From: Silene latifolia
Taxonomy: Eukaryota; Streptophyta; Magnoliopsida; Caryophyllales; Caryophyllaceae
Assembly: GCF_048544455.1 (NCBI RefSeq)
Contig: NC_133538.1
Location: 23,794,469 to 23,858,468 of the forward strand
Reading direction: 5' to 3'
Length of the DNA stretch: 64,000 nucleotides
A program made the position numbers and the translations under genes. Of the stretch, positions 10,436-23,064 are shown piece by piece. Numbering within the stretch: the stretch's first letter is position 1; each line of letters starts with the position of its first letter. The notes below the pieces were generated by a model. It was not told the DNA's origin, did no database searches, and saw nothing but the letters and a program-made list of their open reading frames with translations.

Positions 10436-11650
10436 CTATGTTCGAGATGGCTTCTTGCATGTGCAGGCATGTCCATAACTTGAAGTTCATAGTACTGACA
10501 TTGCAGCTTTGGGTGGAGGCATTGAGGTTGTACTTTCTTCTCGGTGATTATCTTAATTTGATTACGTATATTTCATTTCTCGTTGTGTCTTCAAGCTCAA
10601 CGGTTGCTTGAGGCATCTTCACTATGTTCGGGCTGGCATATTACATGTGCAAGCATGCTCAGCACTTAAATTTAATGGTGCTGACATTGCAGTTGCGGGT
10701 GGAGGCATCAAGGTTGTACTTGCTTCTCGCTGGTTGTCTTACTTTGTTTACGTCTATTTTATTTCTCGGCGTGTCATCAGAACAGCTGCTTGCGGCATTT
10801 TCAGTTTGCTCGTTAATTCTCATAATTTGCTTATGTTTATTTTGGCTTTTTCTGGTTATGTTGATTTTTAACCAAAGCTCTTTCGTGTTGAACTTGAAGA
10901 TGCTAAGCGGCTTGTAATGTGCGCGTTCTTCTGAGCAGTTTCTATACCAACCTCTTGTCTCCTCAAGTATTTGTGGTCACACTTAATGTACGGTGATGTG
11001 GATATGTAGAAAACAATTATTCCTTAATCTTTAGGCTATCATTTCGTACTACTGAATAATACTAATACCGAAATTGCTCCTGATATAGCAGTTAATATCT
11101 TTCGCCATTAGTCTCCTATAATGGGAAGCAGATTAGTCCTCAGTATTGTTGAGGTTAGCACAACTGGATCACACTTTCTTCTCGCTAATTGTCTTAATTT
11201 GATTATGTAGATTTCATTTCTCGGAATGTCTTCAGTCTGAATAGTTGCTTGCGGGAACTGCAGTTTGCTGGTTATTTCTCATAATTTGTTTATGTTTATT
11301 TTGATTTTTTCTGGTAGTTTTGAATTTTATCCTAAGCTTTTTCGGTTTGACCTTGAAGGTGCTAAGCGGCTTGTAATGTGTGCGCTCTTCTGAGCAGCTT
11401 CTATACCAACCTCTTGTGTCTTCAAGCATTGCGGTCATACTTAAAGTACGGCAGTGTGGATATGTGGTAAACAATTAGTCCTTAATCTTTATACTACCAT
11501 TTCGTAGTACTGAATAAATACTAATACCGAAATTGATCCCGATATAGAAGTTAATATCTTTCACTTTTGGTCTCTTAAAATGGGAAGCAGGTCAGTCCTC
11601 AGTGTAGTTCCTCAGTGTAGTTGGGGTTAGCACAACTGGGTCTCACGTGC
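10436..11650 (+). repeat. Three-copy degenerate tandem duplication
   Basis: Copies begin near 10436, 10622 and 11160. Shared blocks include 'tgctgacattgcag', 'cataatttgcttatgtttat', 'gctaagcggcttgtaatgtg', 'ctataccaacctcttgt' and 'ataccgaaattg'. The second and third copies share most of about 470 bp; the first is partial. Short frames run through the units but I recognise no product. Confidence 0.7.
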
Positions 11651-13328
11651 AGGCTTTATTTAATCCTTGCCTTCGCATCATCTCATAGACTTGCAACTGT
11701 GCCAACCACACCTGAGTTAGGACCCAGTTTCCTTATACACGGTACATATCTCTTTTTCTTTTCTATACTTTAGCACCTCCATTCGTTTTATCGTACACCC
11801 CTTGTTTCTATTTGTCTTTAGTTTGTTTATAATCCCCTGCCTTGTTTTATATTCTTATATGCGTTTTAATGGTCTAACGTGTGTCTACCCAGGTGTCCGC
11901 ATTAGACCGGAGATGGCCTTCTCATGAATGAACAACCAACATCATGTACGTTTTAAAGGGGTTCCGAATTGTACAGCCCCCATGCTTGTGTTGGACATTT
12001 TTCCGGCATGTCGAGCTTTCCATAGCTTCAGTAGATTGCTAACACGATACTTCAGGATTCCTTACTGGTACAGAGAGCAAGATTACTACTTTTCTTTGCA
12101 ATTATACCCCCTCTTGAATGTCTGTGGTGAAGTAATTGCTGGTTGCAGAGATTTTATATGGATATTTTATATGGCTTACTTGTTATATGAGGGCTTATAT
12201 GAGGGCTTAATTTGGATATTTTATATTGCTGGTTGCAGAGATTTAATTGCTAGTTACCTTTCCATATGCTTTTAATTGTCCTCAAGACGTATCTTAAAAC
12301 TGAGTAGAAATAACTATTTCATTTCTTATTTTGTTCATCCTCAATACTGTTGTTAACCCCAACATGTCTTTGAATGAACTTCCCTAATGTTTGGTGTATT
12401 AGGTAGTTAAATTACAGGACTGTGTTTGGATCGTACGGAGTACTATTATATCTTGCAGAAACACCACAACTCTGAGCATTTGGTGTAGGTCTACATAAAT
12501 AGTCTACATATATATAATATGTGTACCAATGTTGTTTCTCACCCCATATTCTTATTTTTTTCCTTTATTTATAAGATGTGTGCCTCATTGCTTCACATAT
12601 AGTGTAAGGGAGTTAATAATACATTTTTTCTATCATATTCGTGTTCTTTATTTGGTTAGCGAATTTAAAACATTGAATTTGCTGTGGTGAGGTATTGTAG
12701 CTTTAGGGTTGATCTTTCTTTTTTTTTAATAAAAGAAATTCAATAGAGTAGTCTTTTATCAAAAGATTATATTTAATGGATAAAGATGAGTTTATTTGAG
12801 TGTTCTTTTTACACAAGCTAAAACGATTTTAACTCCTTGCCTTTCTGATTTAGGTGTGCTGATATACTGTTTAGAACTATCGCTTGCTTATCATCTAGGT
12901 GTAGAACTTTTTTTTCCTAGCTATGTTTCGGTTATGTGGATTCTGTGATTTGGGGTTATTATTTAAGGTATTTTTTGTGGCATCTTGGAAATTGGAATCA
13001 ATAGGTTATGATTTGATTTGAATTGTTTAATTCTTCCAAGTTTTCCCTACTACTAAGCAGGAAATATTTCAGGGGACAAGAAAACGCAGAACTGCTTGCC
13101 GTAAAGTCCCGCCAGGTCTGTGAAGTGCGCCGCCCAGAAACCAGACGCCTCATAAATACGCTAGAAATTCTCCTTAGAAAGAAAGTAAGCATTCTATGCA
13201 CACTACGTAACTAACCCATCAATGTAGTAACGTAGACCTACCCATAAACATTAAATGATATCCTCTAAAAGAACTATTTACGGGGTTTAGAAGAGAAATA
13301 TATGCAAAGTGCCATTAAATAATTAGCG
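11651..13328. other. Intron-like sequence, no recognised gene
   Basis: A small local duplication at 12137-12245 ('attgctggttgcagagattt' twice, 'gagggcttat' twice). A possible coding block at 13060-13180 (read as GQENAELLAVKSRQVCEVRR on the plus strand) may be an upstream exon of the RPA-like gene, but I cannot assign it. Confidence 0.35.
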
Positions 13329-14153
13329 TTGTACTCTTCTTCAATGCCAAATGACAAGGACAAACATTTTTTATCTATATGTCAGGCTAATAACACCTTA
13401 CAAGAGGAGCATCGCTGGTTGCATGTGAAGCTAAGGGAATTTGACCGCAGAAATGTGCGCTTATACCTTGGTTGTAGCAACTGTGGCAGGGGCAACATAG
13501 AGAATGTAGGTGTTGCATATACGTGTATTGCATGCCTAAAAGAGGAGGTTATTTCCACTCCAAGGTAATAACAGCTATCATTACAAAGAACTACAAAGGA
13601 TCGGAAACAAAGCCATGACATATTTTGTCAATACAGAATTACCATGAGATTTGACGCAGCAGACGATAGTGGAAGTTATCCTTTCACTGCATTCACTAAG
13701 AACGCAGAAATACTTCTGGAGGTGAAAGCACCGGACTTGTTCTCAATGCCTACATAGGTATTCTACATATACAATTCTCGCAAACGCATTACGCTTTTAA
13801 ACCAGTGAGGTGTATGCAGTGCACACAAGTGTTCATGTTCCTGGCACCACTATTTCATGCAGAAATTCTGCATATCTAACTGTGCTATTTATAGAAAACG
13901 AACTGGAAAATTGTCTCAAAGAAAACTTGCCCCCTTCCATGTTAACCAGATGGTACACAGTTACCGACCCCAAACCTATAGTGTAGGACTCACCGTAATT
14001 AAACTCCATTATGTGCAGGAACGAGAGAACTACCTTGGCTACATGCTAAATAAATTAGGTGATACTCCATTCTACATTTGTGTTGTGCCCGACAAGTCTC
14101 TTTCCCGAACTCAGGAGCTGAAGTGGGTGCTTGATCAAGTCTCTCTCATCTAA
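13329..14153 (+). pseudogene. Replication protein A large-subunit-like C-terminal domain, broken
   Basis: One exon (to 13564) reads a C4 zinc-ribbon: CSNCGRGN and YTCIACLKEE, as in the C-terminal OB fold of RPA70. A consensus donor GTAATA follows at 13565 and an acceptor ending ACAG at 13636, after which the frame continues RITMRFDAADDSGSYPF and FTKNAEILLEV, the DNA-binding strand region of the same fold. It then meets an in-frame TAG at 13755-13757. A later block (about 13910-14153) reads FHVNQMVHSYRPQTYSVGL and ends KWVLDQVSLI-stop, plausibly the final exon. RPA binds single-stranded DNA in replication and repair; Helitron-borne copies may serve rolling-circle transposition. Family call rests on motif recognition, not a search. 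Confidence 0.6.
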
Positions 14154-14713
14154 ACTACAGTAGCTAGAGACAACTTGCCAACTTTTGGTCATATTTTGTA
14201 ATCTGTGATCAATCAAGTCTCTAATCTAATGCAAGTCTGAAGTCAAACCAGCAGCTAATCAGCGAACTTAGTAGATGTTTATGTCATGTTGCTATCGTTA
14301 AAATTTCTATTATATGTATATATCTAGCTACGCTGCCATACATTACTTTAACTATGACAATCGCTCCTAATTTCACCCACCGCTTTCTCCACCTATTATC
14401 AATCATTTGATGCCCTTTTGTGTGCCTGTTTAACGCTGTACGCTGGAACCTATACTTTGGCTCCGTAGAGAAAATTTTATGGCCTACCACCCTTGACGTG
14501 TTATATGCATTTTAATCCCTGCATTATTGCACGTGTTAAATCCAAATTGTCTCAGGAATTAAGCTCATTAGATCCTAAATACAGGTCGTCTCAAACTATC
14601 TACAAATAAAGGGTTAAATAGGAGCAGCGTAACGTCATACGAGTACATCGCAAGACCCAATATTTTGGTGGCATTTTCTATGGTTTCGTATAAAGGATTA
14701 ACCGAATTGGGGC

Positions 14714-14746
14714 ACCACGCCCGGTAGGGCACGGAGCAACAACTAG
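14714..14746 (+). mobile_element. Helitron 3' terminus
   Basis: Imperfect hairpin CCACGCCC-GGTA-GGGCACGG, a short spacer and terminal CTAG, followed by T as expected for A|T insertion. The same terminal design, with a perfect hairpin, occurs inverted at 23065-23096. Confidence 0.8.
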
Positions 14747-15159
14747 TATAATAAAAAGCGCATTATCATTAATTCTATTCGAAAAAAATTAATTCATTAG
14801 AGTAAAATTAAATTTGATACCTGTATTACTGAGTTTGAAACTTGATTTGGTAATGTTCGATCTTTAATGTCGTATCATTTTCTATGTTTTTGATTCGAGC
14901 ACAGATGTTAGAGAGAGAAAGTAATATCGCGTGAATGAAAACTTTGTTCTTCTTGTCAGCTATTTTTGTATTTTTTCAGATTTCCTTTTTTCTTTTTTTT
15001 TTGCTGACATGGAATTGCAGCAATAAATCTGGGGCAGATCTTGGTCGTTGGTTGCTGTTGATCTAAGGGTTGATATTTGTGAGCACAAACTCACCATAAG
15101 AACCAAACTCACGAGATCCCGCCTCTCTCTCTCTCTAGATACATTAGAATATATATAAA
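14747..15159. other. No gene seen
   Basis: AT-rich spacer with T-runs and a short CT tract at 15122-15136. No coding or RNA feature recognised. Confidence 0.5.
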
Positions 15160-15530
15160 AGGTGCACTTTTTTTTTTTTTACCAAATCTCATATACACTT
15201 TTAACTAAAGTAGGTACACTTTTATCAAAATTCTATATACGCATTTTAAGAATGTAGATACACTTTTTTTTTTTTTTTTACCAAATCTCATATACACTTT
15301 TAACTAAAGTAGGTACATTTTTTACCAAAATTCTATATACGCATTTTAAAAATGTAGATACACTTTTTTTTCTTTTTACCAATTCTCATATACACTTTTA
15401 ACTAAAGTAGGTACATTTTTTTTTATCAAAATTCTATATACGCATTTTAAGAATGTAGATACACCTTTTTTTTAATCAAATCTCAAATACATTTTAAACT
15501 ATCGTAGATAAACTTTTTACTTGAATTATA
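15160..15530. repeat. Minisatellite, about 105-bp unit, 3-4 copies
   Basis: Each unit carries a T-run, 'accaaatctcatatacactt', 'actaaagtaggtaca', 'attctatatacgcatttta' and 'aatgtagatacac'. Copies decay to the right (to about 15640). T-run length varies between copies. Confidence 0.85.
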
Positions 15531-16618
15531 GATATATTTTATAATAAAGTAGATACATTATTTTTCATCCTAGGTACATTTTTTTCATACGTATGATACA
15601 AAAAAAATACGAAATATCTCGATACACAAAATTTTATTATAGATACATAATTACGGGATCTAGATACTTAGAGCTGAATCTCAAGTTTATTTAAATTGTT
15701 CGAAAATATTCAAACATGATAAACATATTTTCTTACCAGAAATCCCTCGATTACCTCAATTTTATTCAGCACACTCTTCCATTTTGCGTAAGCACCCACC
15801 ACCAATCACCAGTTCACCACCCACCACCACCACCACCACACCATCGAAAAATACCCCACCAAACAACATCGGCATCCTGTCGCCTCCATGAAAACCACCA
15901 TACTTTAATCAACCAAAATGATATTTTATGACCAAAAATCCCCCTATTACCTCAACTAATTAAAAAAAATGGGAATGAAAGAAATAACATTCAATAAATT
16001 CTTACTTCTCTGATGATTTCACAATCGCTGGGCCCTATCTTACACTGGTTCGTCAAAACCATGGCCGACGATAATACGGCGCTAAACACACCTCCGCTCA
16101 TTTCTGCACCAAGTAGCCACCTATCCTTCTTTCTCAATTCTCTATTCACTCCGAAATCAAACCCTAAATCCCCAATTTTTTCAATGTCTAATTTTTATTT
16201 TGATTGATTCTGATTGATTTCGGCGATTTCAGTTGTTTCTCCTTTGCTCAAACCCTGCCTTTCTTCGTCGCCGTTACAACCACCGCAACAACCACCGTGT
16301 TATTGAAAGATGAGATTTTATCCTTTATGAGAGATAAAACGAAAAGTCAGCGAGTTGTGCTGCCATTGGTGGTGTCGGCTATGCGTTGACCTCCTGGAGG
16401 GACCGATGGTGGTCCGAGTGACTGAGGGTGAAGTCGTGGGTGATGGAGGGTGGTGAGTCATGCGTAGAGTGAATCAGGAATACATGTTAACTGTTGATTG
16501 AGTTTGTGTACCCTTTGATTTATTTTAATCGTATATTCGTCTGGTTAAATGGTTATATACTTAGTGCGTTCTCACCGTTCTCACCGAATACTCGTTCTCA
16601 CCGGATCACACACACATA

Positions 16619-16623
<5 letters not shown>
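15531..16623. other. Spacer with a CCA-rich tract and a weak open frame
   Basis: A (CCA)n-like tract lies at 15798-15842. An open frame at 16013-16207 (64 codons, serine/proline-rich) is followed by further T-rich sequence; it has no recognised domain and may be chance or the first exon of a decayed gene. Near 16568-16608 'gttctcaccg' is repeated three times before the (TA)n array. Confidence 0.35.

Positions 16624-16704
<81 letters not shown>
16624..16704. repeat. (TA)n microsatellite
   Basis: About 80 bp of uninterrupted TA. It continues beyond a small MITE at 16872. Confidence 0.95.
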
Positions 16705-16706
<2 letters not shown>

Positions 16707-16871
16707 AATGAGATCATGTGAGGATACACTATCTTTTTGAGGATTGAGGATTTTGTTACAATATCACAGGTTGTTAAATACAATATCACGGTTATTCAAT
16801 ACAATATCACACAAAAAAAAACACCAAAAAAAAACATGTGATATTTAGGAGTTCTCACCGGATCCCGACTC
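16705..16871. mobile_element. Small MITE inserted within (TA)n
   Basis: About 167 bp with imperfect terminal inverted repeats: left 'ggaatgagatcatgtgagg', right 'ttctcaccggatcccgact'. Both ends abut TA repeats. Inside, 'acaatatcac' occurs three times and 'gtgatatt' once inverted. The 'gttctcaccggat' end also occurs at 16592 before the first TA array, suggesting a second copy of the same end. The layout resembles Micron-type MITEs that target (TA)n; this is inference. Confidence 0.55.
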
Positions 16872-17092
<221 letters not shown>

Positions 17093-17409
17093 TGACCACC
17101 TATATATTATTTTTGAATGTGAAATAAATAACATAGTAAGAAGGATAATAATATGAAATTTATACTTTAATGATAACATTTTTTTACCACAAATCTAATT
17201 ATATTATTTTCATACATTTTTTTACCAAACGTTTATTGATTATGTGAGAAGAATAAATAATACATATATTTTACTATTGTGGAGAAAGTAATACAAAATC
17301 TTAAGGGCTCTCTATAAAACAATACTTAAAAATTCAAAAGATTTTGGGTTGATACTAAGTTCCAAAGATGACTCTTATTTACAATCATAGGAGCACTCCA
17401 CCTATGAGA
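17093..17409. other. AT-rich spacer
   Basis: No gene, repeat family or RNA recognised. Confidence 0.5.
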
Positions 17410-18180
17410 ATCTTTCGATGTGGGACAATTCTACTATTTATACGTAATATATTCACCACACCTACATTATTTTTTTTAATGTGGGACAATACTAAGAAGT
17501 ACACCATCTTATTATTTGTACATTTATTTCTATTTTTTATCATAATTAAAATAGGGTGTTGATTTACGCAGTATAAAAATTACTCATCTTAGTACATTAT
17601 TTTTTAATGTGGGACAATACTAAGAAGTACACCATCTTATTATTCGTACATTTTTTTTCCTATTATTTTTTATCATAATTAAAACGGAAAATGCACGCGG
17701 TGCCCTTGAACTTTGATGTTTTGCCCGAAATACCCAAGTTTTTTATCCGGAAAACTTTAAGAGGCTATAACTCGTGTTTACGAGCTCAGAAGGTGACGAT
17801 TTTTTTTCAAATTGATTATCTTTTCGAGATCTACGGCTTGAAAAAAAATTGCTTTGCGTGGAATTCGTGACCAAGAGATATGGTCACTCAAAGTTTGTTC
17901 GGTAAAAAAACTTTAACGTACAAAAACTACTAGCCACGAGATCCAAATACGACAATTTTTCTTTTCAAATCATAGTTCTCGGAAAGATAATCGATTTGAA
18001 AAGAAAAATTATCACTTTCTGAACTCATAGACACGAGTTATAACCTCTTAAAGTTTTCCGGAATAAAAAATTGTGTATTTCGGGACAAATTCGAAACTTT
18101 AAGGGCACCGCGTGCATTTTTCCTAATTAAAATAGGGTGTTGATTTACGCAGTATATAAATTACTCATCTTAGTACACTT
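17410..18180. repeat. 127-bp tandem repeat interrupted by a MITE
   Basis: Units start with 'aatgtgggacaatactaag' at 17478 and 17605 (period 127), with a decayed one near 17415. The second unit is split at 17684/18124 by the MITE below and resumes with 'aatagggtgttgatttacgc', as in the first unit. Confidence 0.85.
17685..18123. mobile_element. 439-bp palindromic Mutator-type MITE
   Basis: Terminal inverted repeats start GGAAAATGCACGCGGTGCCC. Perfect 9-bp target duplication TAATTAAAA at 17676-17684 and 18124-18132, the Mutator-class size. Inner arms ('ctataactcgtgtttacgag' against 'ctcatagacacgagttata' and the AAAAGATAATC arms) make most of the element fold back on itself. No coding capacity. 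The neighbouring intact tandem unit shows the empty site. Confidence 0.85.
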
Positions 18181-18412
18181 TTGAAACTTTTACCCCTCCC
18201 ACAATTCTACAAAAATTAATCACAGGATCATCAAAGCCTAAAATCCTAAACCCTAATTAAAAATCCAAATCAAAAATCATTTTCTGATCAATTAAAAAAT
18301 CACTCTGTTATCATGGTCATCAAATACGTTAAATTGGAGAAGAAGAAAAAAAAATGGTGTAATACTTGCTAAAAAATGCCCAAATGCATTAGATTTGCAC
18401 TAAGTAAGCATG
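18181..18412. other. Spacer with no gene
   Basis: AT-rich. A single 'cctaaaccctaa' is telomere-like but not repeated. Confidence 0.5.
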
Positions 18413-21400
18413 TTTTTTTTTTGACAACAATGAACTGATATATAAATAAAGAAAACGGAAAAACGAGACAAAAGGTTTAGCTTGTAGCTAGACTAACAGA
18501 CCAGTAAGGATATAATACAATGAAATATCTAATCTTCGCAATTGAATTGCGAACAGTTATTGGTACTGACTGATGATTCGTCAGAACGGAGGATAGCTTT
18601 GAACATGAGAACTGAAACGTAGCAGAGGTACATCCTGTTGATTGAGCATGAAGCATGGCATGGAGTAACGCTCTTGTGGTAGCAACGAAAGAAGATTCAG
18701 TGCGAATATGCGTTAAATAAGAGCAACCAGATGCGGACTCAGAGAGGAAACAACTATAACCTTGTTGGATAGGAAGTCGCTTGATGTAGACGTAAAAATG
18801 AGTTGCTGACATTCTTTTTTGTGACAATAAATGAGAATCTCCGGTGGGGCGCATGGTAAAGAATGTGAAGAAGCCAGTGAAGACCATATATCCGGAAGTT
18901 GTTGATGTGATAAAGCAAGGAAGTCTGCAAGCTGACAAATGCGCATGGTTTGTACGGGTTCTCCTCGGAAAACAGCAGCATTGCGGATGGACCAGATGGC
19001 ATGCAGAACCGAGCAAAAGTATAGAAGGCAATTATGTGATATAGAGGAATGCCTTGAGAAATAGGAAATCATGTTAGCCAGCCAAGTTGGAAAAAGTATC
19101 GATGCATTTACCTGTGTGTCAAGACCGAGGGAAGATGTTTTCCAAACATGGTGAGCAATAGAACATGACCGAAAGAGATTGTCAGCTGATTCCGGGGCAT
19201 TGTGGCAGAGATTACAAGTCGATGAAATACCAATGCCACGAGACGTTAGATTTTCTGCGGTTGGCATAATATTATGTCCCAGACGCCAAAGCAATAGCGC
19301 AAATTTTGTTGAGCCACACAGCTTCCAAATACGTGTCCACTGAAAGGAGGAGTTTGAAGCCAAAACAGTAGAGCCGAAGGTGTTGAACCCTAAGAAAAGA
19401 TAGCCCGATTGGACAGAGTAAGATCCATCTTCAGTAAACTTCCAATAAACAAAATCATCAATGTCGGAGTGTGGCGGTTCCATAGCAATAATTTCCTTAG
19501 CTGAGTGAGGCGCAAAATAACGAAAAATAGCACTCGGATTCTAGTTCCCAGATGGTAGTACCAAATATGAAACGGACAAGGTTGGAGCGTCAGCAGCAGC
19601 AGATCACAATGAAGGAATCTTGCCATTAACCCATGGATGTCGTGTTAAATCAACGGAATTTCCTTTTCCAAGCTTCCAAGCTTCCAAGCTAAAGCTTCAG
19701 ATGAGGCGGCAGCAGCACGACAAACACCATTCCAAAGAAAAGAAGGGCGAGAGGTCCGTGAACGTCGAGATGGAGTAGGAAAGTCTTTTGCATACTTAGG
19801 ATATAAAAACTTGGCTAGCAAGCCCAAGTGATTGGAGTGAATTCGGCAAAAGAACTAAAGCAGAGATGCTTGACTCCATAGGAGAGTATTCTTGATACCG
19901 AGGCCACCATAGTCCTTGGGTGCTTGGATTACATCACGTCTGAGCCAGTGAATAGCAGGGCGTTGCCAATCACTTCTCCACCAGAATGCAGCAATTAGTG
20001 AATCAATCTTGTTACAAACCGAAACCGGGAAAGGAATAGCCGTCATCAAATGATTGAAAGATGCAAGAAGAATGGCAGAGATAAGAAGCAGTTTGCAGGG
20101 TTGACTAAGATGCAACGATGACCATAAGGCAATACGGGTTGAAAGCTTGTCAATGTATGGGTTGAAAACAACAGACCTTTTATGAGGAATATCAATAGGA
20201 ACCCCAAGGTAAGTTTTAAAGGAAGTCACCGTCTGCATCTTTAGGATACTAGTCAAGTGGGCCTTGAAATCAGAAGGAGCGTTTGGACTGAATTTGATGT
20301 AGGACTTACTCAAATTAATCATCTGACCAGAAGCCGCTTCAAAGGTTTTGAAAAGGTCGCGTAAAACAGCAAAGGAGTCAGGAGTAGCCTTGAAACAGGG
20401 GAGAGCGTCGTCAGCGTAGAACAGGTGAGATAAAGGAGGGGCATATCTTGAAACCTTAATACCCACGAGATCACCCAATTTCTCAGCGTGGGAAAGTTGA
20501 CGGGATAGCAATTCCATGCACATAATAAACAGATATGGAGATAAAGGATCGCCTTGACGAAGGCCGCGTGTCGAATGAAAAAAGGCAGAGCGTTCGCCAT
20601 TTATTAGAACACGGTAGGAAACTGTAGAGATGCATTCCTAAATAATGCTACACCAAGCAGGAGGGAATCCCATATGTCGCATAACGGCCATAAGAAATTG
20701 CCAGGAGACTCTGTCAAAGGCCTTGTGCATATCAAGCTAGAGGACAGCATAACAATTATTACCTTTACTTGTTTTATTTACATAGTGCATAATTTCGTGG
20801 GCAATGATCGAGCTGTCCGACATCAGTCGTCCAGGTACACAAGCTTGTTGTGTATCCGAGATAAGAGAAGGAATGACTAACTTCAACCTATTAGCCAAAC
20901 ACTTGGAAGCAATCCTGTAAATAACATTGCAAAGGCTAATAGGGCGATAATGCGAAACCATTTCCGGATGATCAATTTTTGAAATAAGAACTAGAAGAGT
21001 AGAATTCCATTCCTTTAACATCACCCCAGAGTTAAGAAAACGCAGAATAGCAGAGGTTACCAGATGACCAATCTTGGACCAAAACAGCTGGAAAAAATGT
21101 GGAGTGATACCGTCGTGTCCCGGGGATTTCGATCCATTCATATTTCGTAGTGCACGGATGACATCGCCTTCCGAATAAGGAGCAGATAAAAGGGAGCAGG
21201 CAGACTGTGAAAGAGAAGGAAGGTCCAGATTTGAAAGGATAGAATCATACATATCACTTGATTGGCTTTGGTTAGTATATACCGGATTGACAAACAAATC
21301 TCTAAAGTATTGTATAATTTCAGCTTCAATTGCAAGAGGATCGTGTAACCAATCACCTGCCGGAGTTCGAAGTGCAACCAAACGCTGTTTAGAGGTCCGT

Positions 21401-21945
21401 TGTTTAACCTTATTGAATAAGAATCGTGAGGGCAGACCATCCAAAATTTCTTTCCGAATCTTCGCACGCTGGCACCGGTAGCTATGTTGCTTGTGAATAA
21501 GTTGTAGACGATCAGCACGAAGAGAGTGAAAAGCATCAGCAGAAAGGGTATCAGAAATCGAACTGGACGAATGGTCTAAATCATTTTCAACAGAGGACCA
21601 GTTAATGCCATGTGAAACACGGTGCTTAACAACCCATTTGAGAAGCGCAAATCTAACAGCAGCCAATTTCCGGGATACCATGAACATAGTTAAGCCTCGC
21701 ACAGGTGTTTCCCAAGCCGATGTAACCAATTCAGTAACATCGGGCAGAGAAAGGCACCAATTATCAAGACGATAAGGGCGCTTGGAATGAGCAGGTTGAG
21801 TGAGACGTAAAATTATTGGTGCGTGATCCGAGACAAGTATTTGTAGATGAGTAATCGATGCGAAAGGAAAGAGATTGAACCAATCCGCGGTGGCATAAGC
21901 ACGATCAAGACGCTCCATGATGCAGTCGGAATGTCAATTACTCGT
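18413..21945 (-). mobile_element. 5'-truncated LINE (L1-type)
   Basis: The poly(A) tail is seen as a T-run at 18413-18422. On the minus strand: end of an AP endonuclease domain (MERLDRAYAT and the SDHAPI motif near 21820), reverse transcriptase with HYRPISLCNV, VPGRLMSD, the GLRQGDPLSPYLF motif near 20550 and the catalytic FYADDA near 20430, then a zf-RVT region with CNLCHNAPESADNL near 19200. In-frame stops at 20737-20739 and 20638-20640, plus changes of frame after 19855, make it inactive. Full plant L1 elements are longer, and ORF1 and most of the endonuclease are missing, as usual after incomplete target-primed reverse transcription. Target duplication not identified. Confidence 0.9.
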
Positions 21946-23064
21946 TGTCATTGATGAATGTATGCCTCATTCAGTTGAATGTTCACCAAACCTCTTATAC
22001 TTGATTAGGTTTATAAATATGCAAACTAGTAAATTAACTCTAGGTGGAGTAATTCGTGCATGATCTCCTTGCGTGTTTTGTCTAACAAATATATCGATAA
22101 CCATATTCTAATTATTTATTTGAATTTTTGTTTTGCAGATGAGAAGTAAATTTTATGGTACGTATCAACATGTGAAAAATCATCTAGCGACTATAGTACT
22201 GATTACTGAATTAAGGTAAGTTTTATTGTTATTTATTACGTAATAGGTAATTTTAAGTTGTTTTATAATGATTAGAGTGTAGTTATGTTATGTATATAGT
22301 TTTGTACATATATTATAAGGATCTAATGATTTTGCCTCTTCTTTTTGTAAAGGCGGCATTGTCTCGAATACAATTCTATTCATTTATCAATTTGGAGCAA
22401 ATACGCCATGAACTCATGAGGTTTCCTAATTTGTATGCAAGCCTCCATTATTTTGTGTTTTTTTAATTATATTTTGTTTTTATTTTATTTCAACTAACAA
22501 GGTTTTATGTATTCGTATATGATATATGTAAAACAAAAGTATGCACTCCCTTCGTCGCAGTCATTCGTTTACCTTTGATTTTGGCAAAGACCAAGAAAAG
22601 AGAAGGCGTTTACCTTTGATTTTGGAAAAGACCAAGATAAGATAAGTGGGTCAATTAGTAGATGACAAGTAAGCAAATTGATGAGTGTGGATGATCAAAT
22701 TGCCTATCAAAGGCATTCCCAAAATAGAAAGATAAACAATTGACGGAAATGGCAAAAAATGGAATAGGTAAATAAATCAACGGAACGGAGGAAGTATTGA
22801 GTATGTTTCTTTTTGGTTGATTGACATCCCCCTTTATTTTTGGTTGATTTTTTCTTTCTCAATCATCAATTATAATTTCAATTTTAGATGAAAATTTAAC
22901 ATGTATGTATATGAATTGATATTATTAAGTTTTGTATTTTGCATGGGTTGCGCCTATATAAAAGAGAGAGAGCACACTTTATAAATCTACAATAATTTCA
23001 TATCCAAAATCAATTTACAGTGAGTGAAAACTCCTTAGTTTATAGGGTAAACCACTTATATATA
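21946..23064. other. Possible remnant of host sequence disrupted by the Helitron
   Basis: Two small plus-strand blocks with good splice signals: 22139-22215 (after TTTTGCAG, before GTAAGT) and 22353-22420 (after TTGTAAAG, before GTTTCC). Read together they give about 46 codons starting ATG and ending TGA, with no recognised domain. A TATA-like CTATATAAAAG lies at 22954-22964 and the Helitron end follows 100 bp later. All low confidence. Confidence 0.25.
22545..22796. mobile_element. Stowaway-like MITE
   Basis: Left terminus ACTCCCTTCGTCGCAG and right terminus GGAACGGAGGAAGTA are inverted, matching the CTCCCTCCGT ends of plant Stowaway (Tc1/mariner) MITEs; a TA flank is kept on the right. The left subterminal segment 'gtttacctttgattttgg' is tandemly doubled. 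Confidence 0.75.

Larger units (their letters stand above)
9235..14746 (+). mobile_element. Probable Helitron body carrying an RPA-like pseudogene
   Basis: The right end is a clear Helitron 3' terminus (14714-14746). The left end was not found; 9235 is simply where the preceding LTR stops, so the 5' boundary is a guess. Content: intron-like T-rich sequence, a three-copy degenerate duplication (10436-11650) and a broken RPA C-terminal domain gene (13329-14153). RPA-like genes are regular passengers of plant Helitrons, which supports the assignment. No Rep-helicase frame was seen, so it would not be autonomous. Confidence 0.45.

Noticed and set aside
18240-18262. Telomere-like CCTAAACCCTAA
   Set aside because: A single occurrence, not an array.
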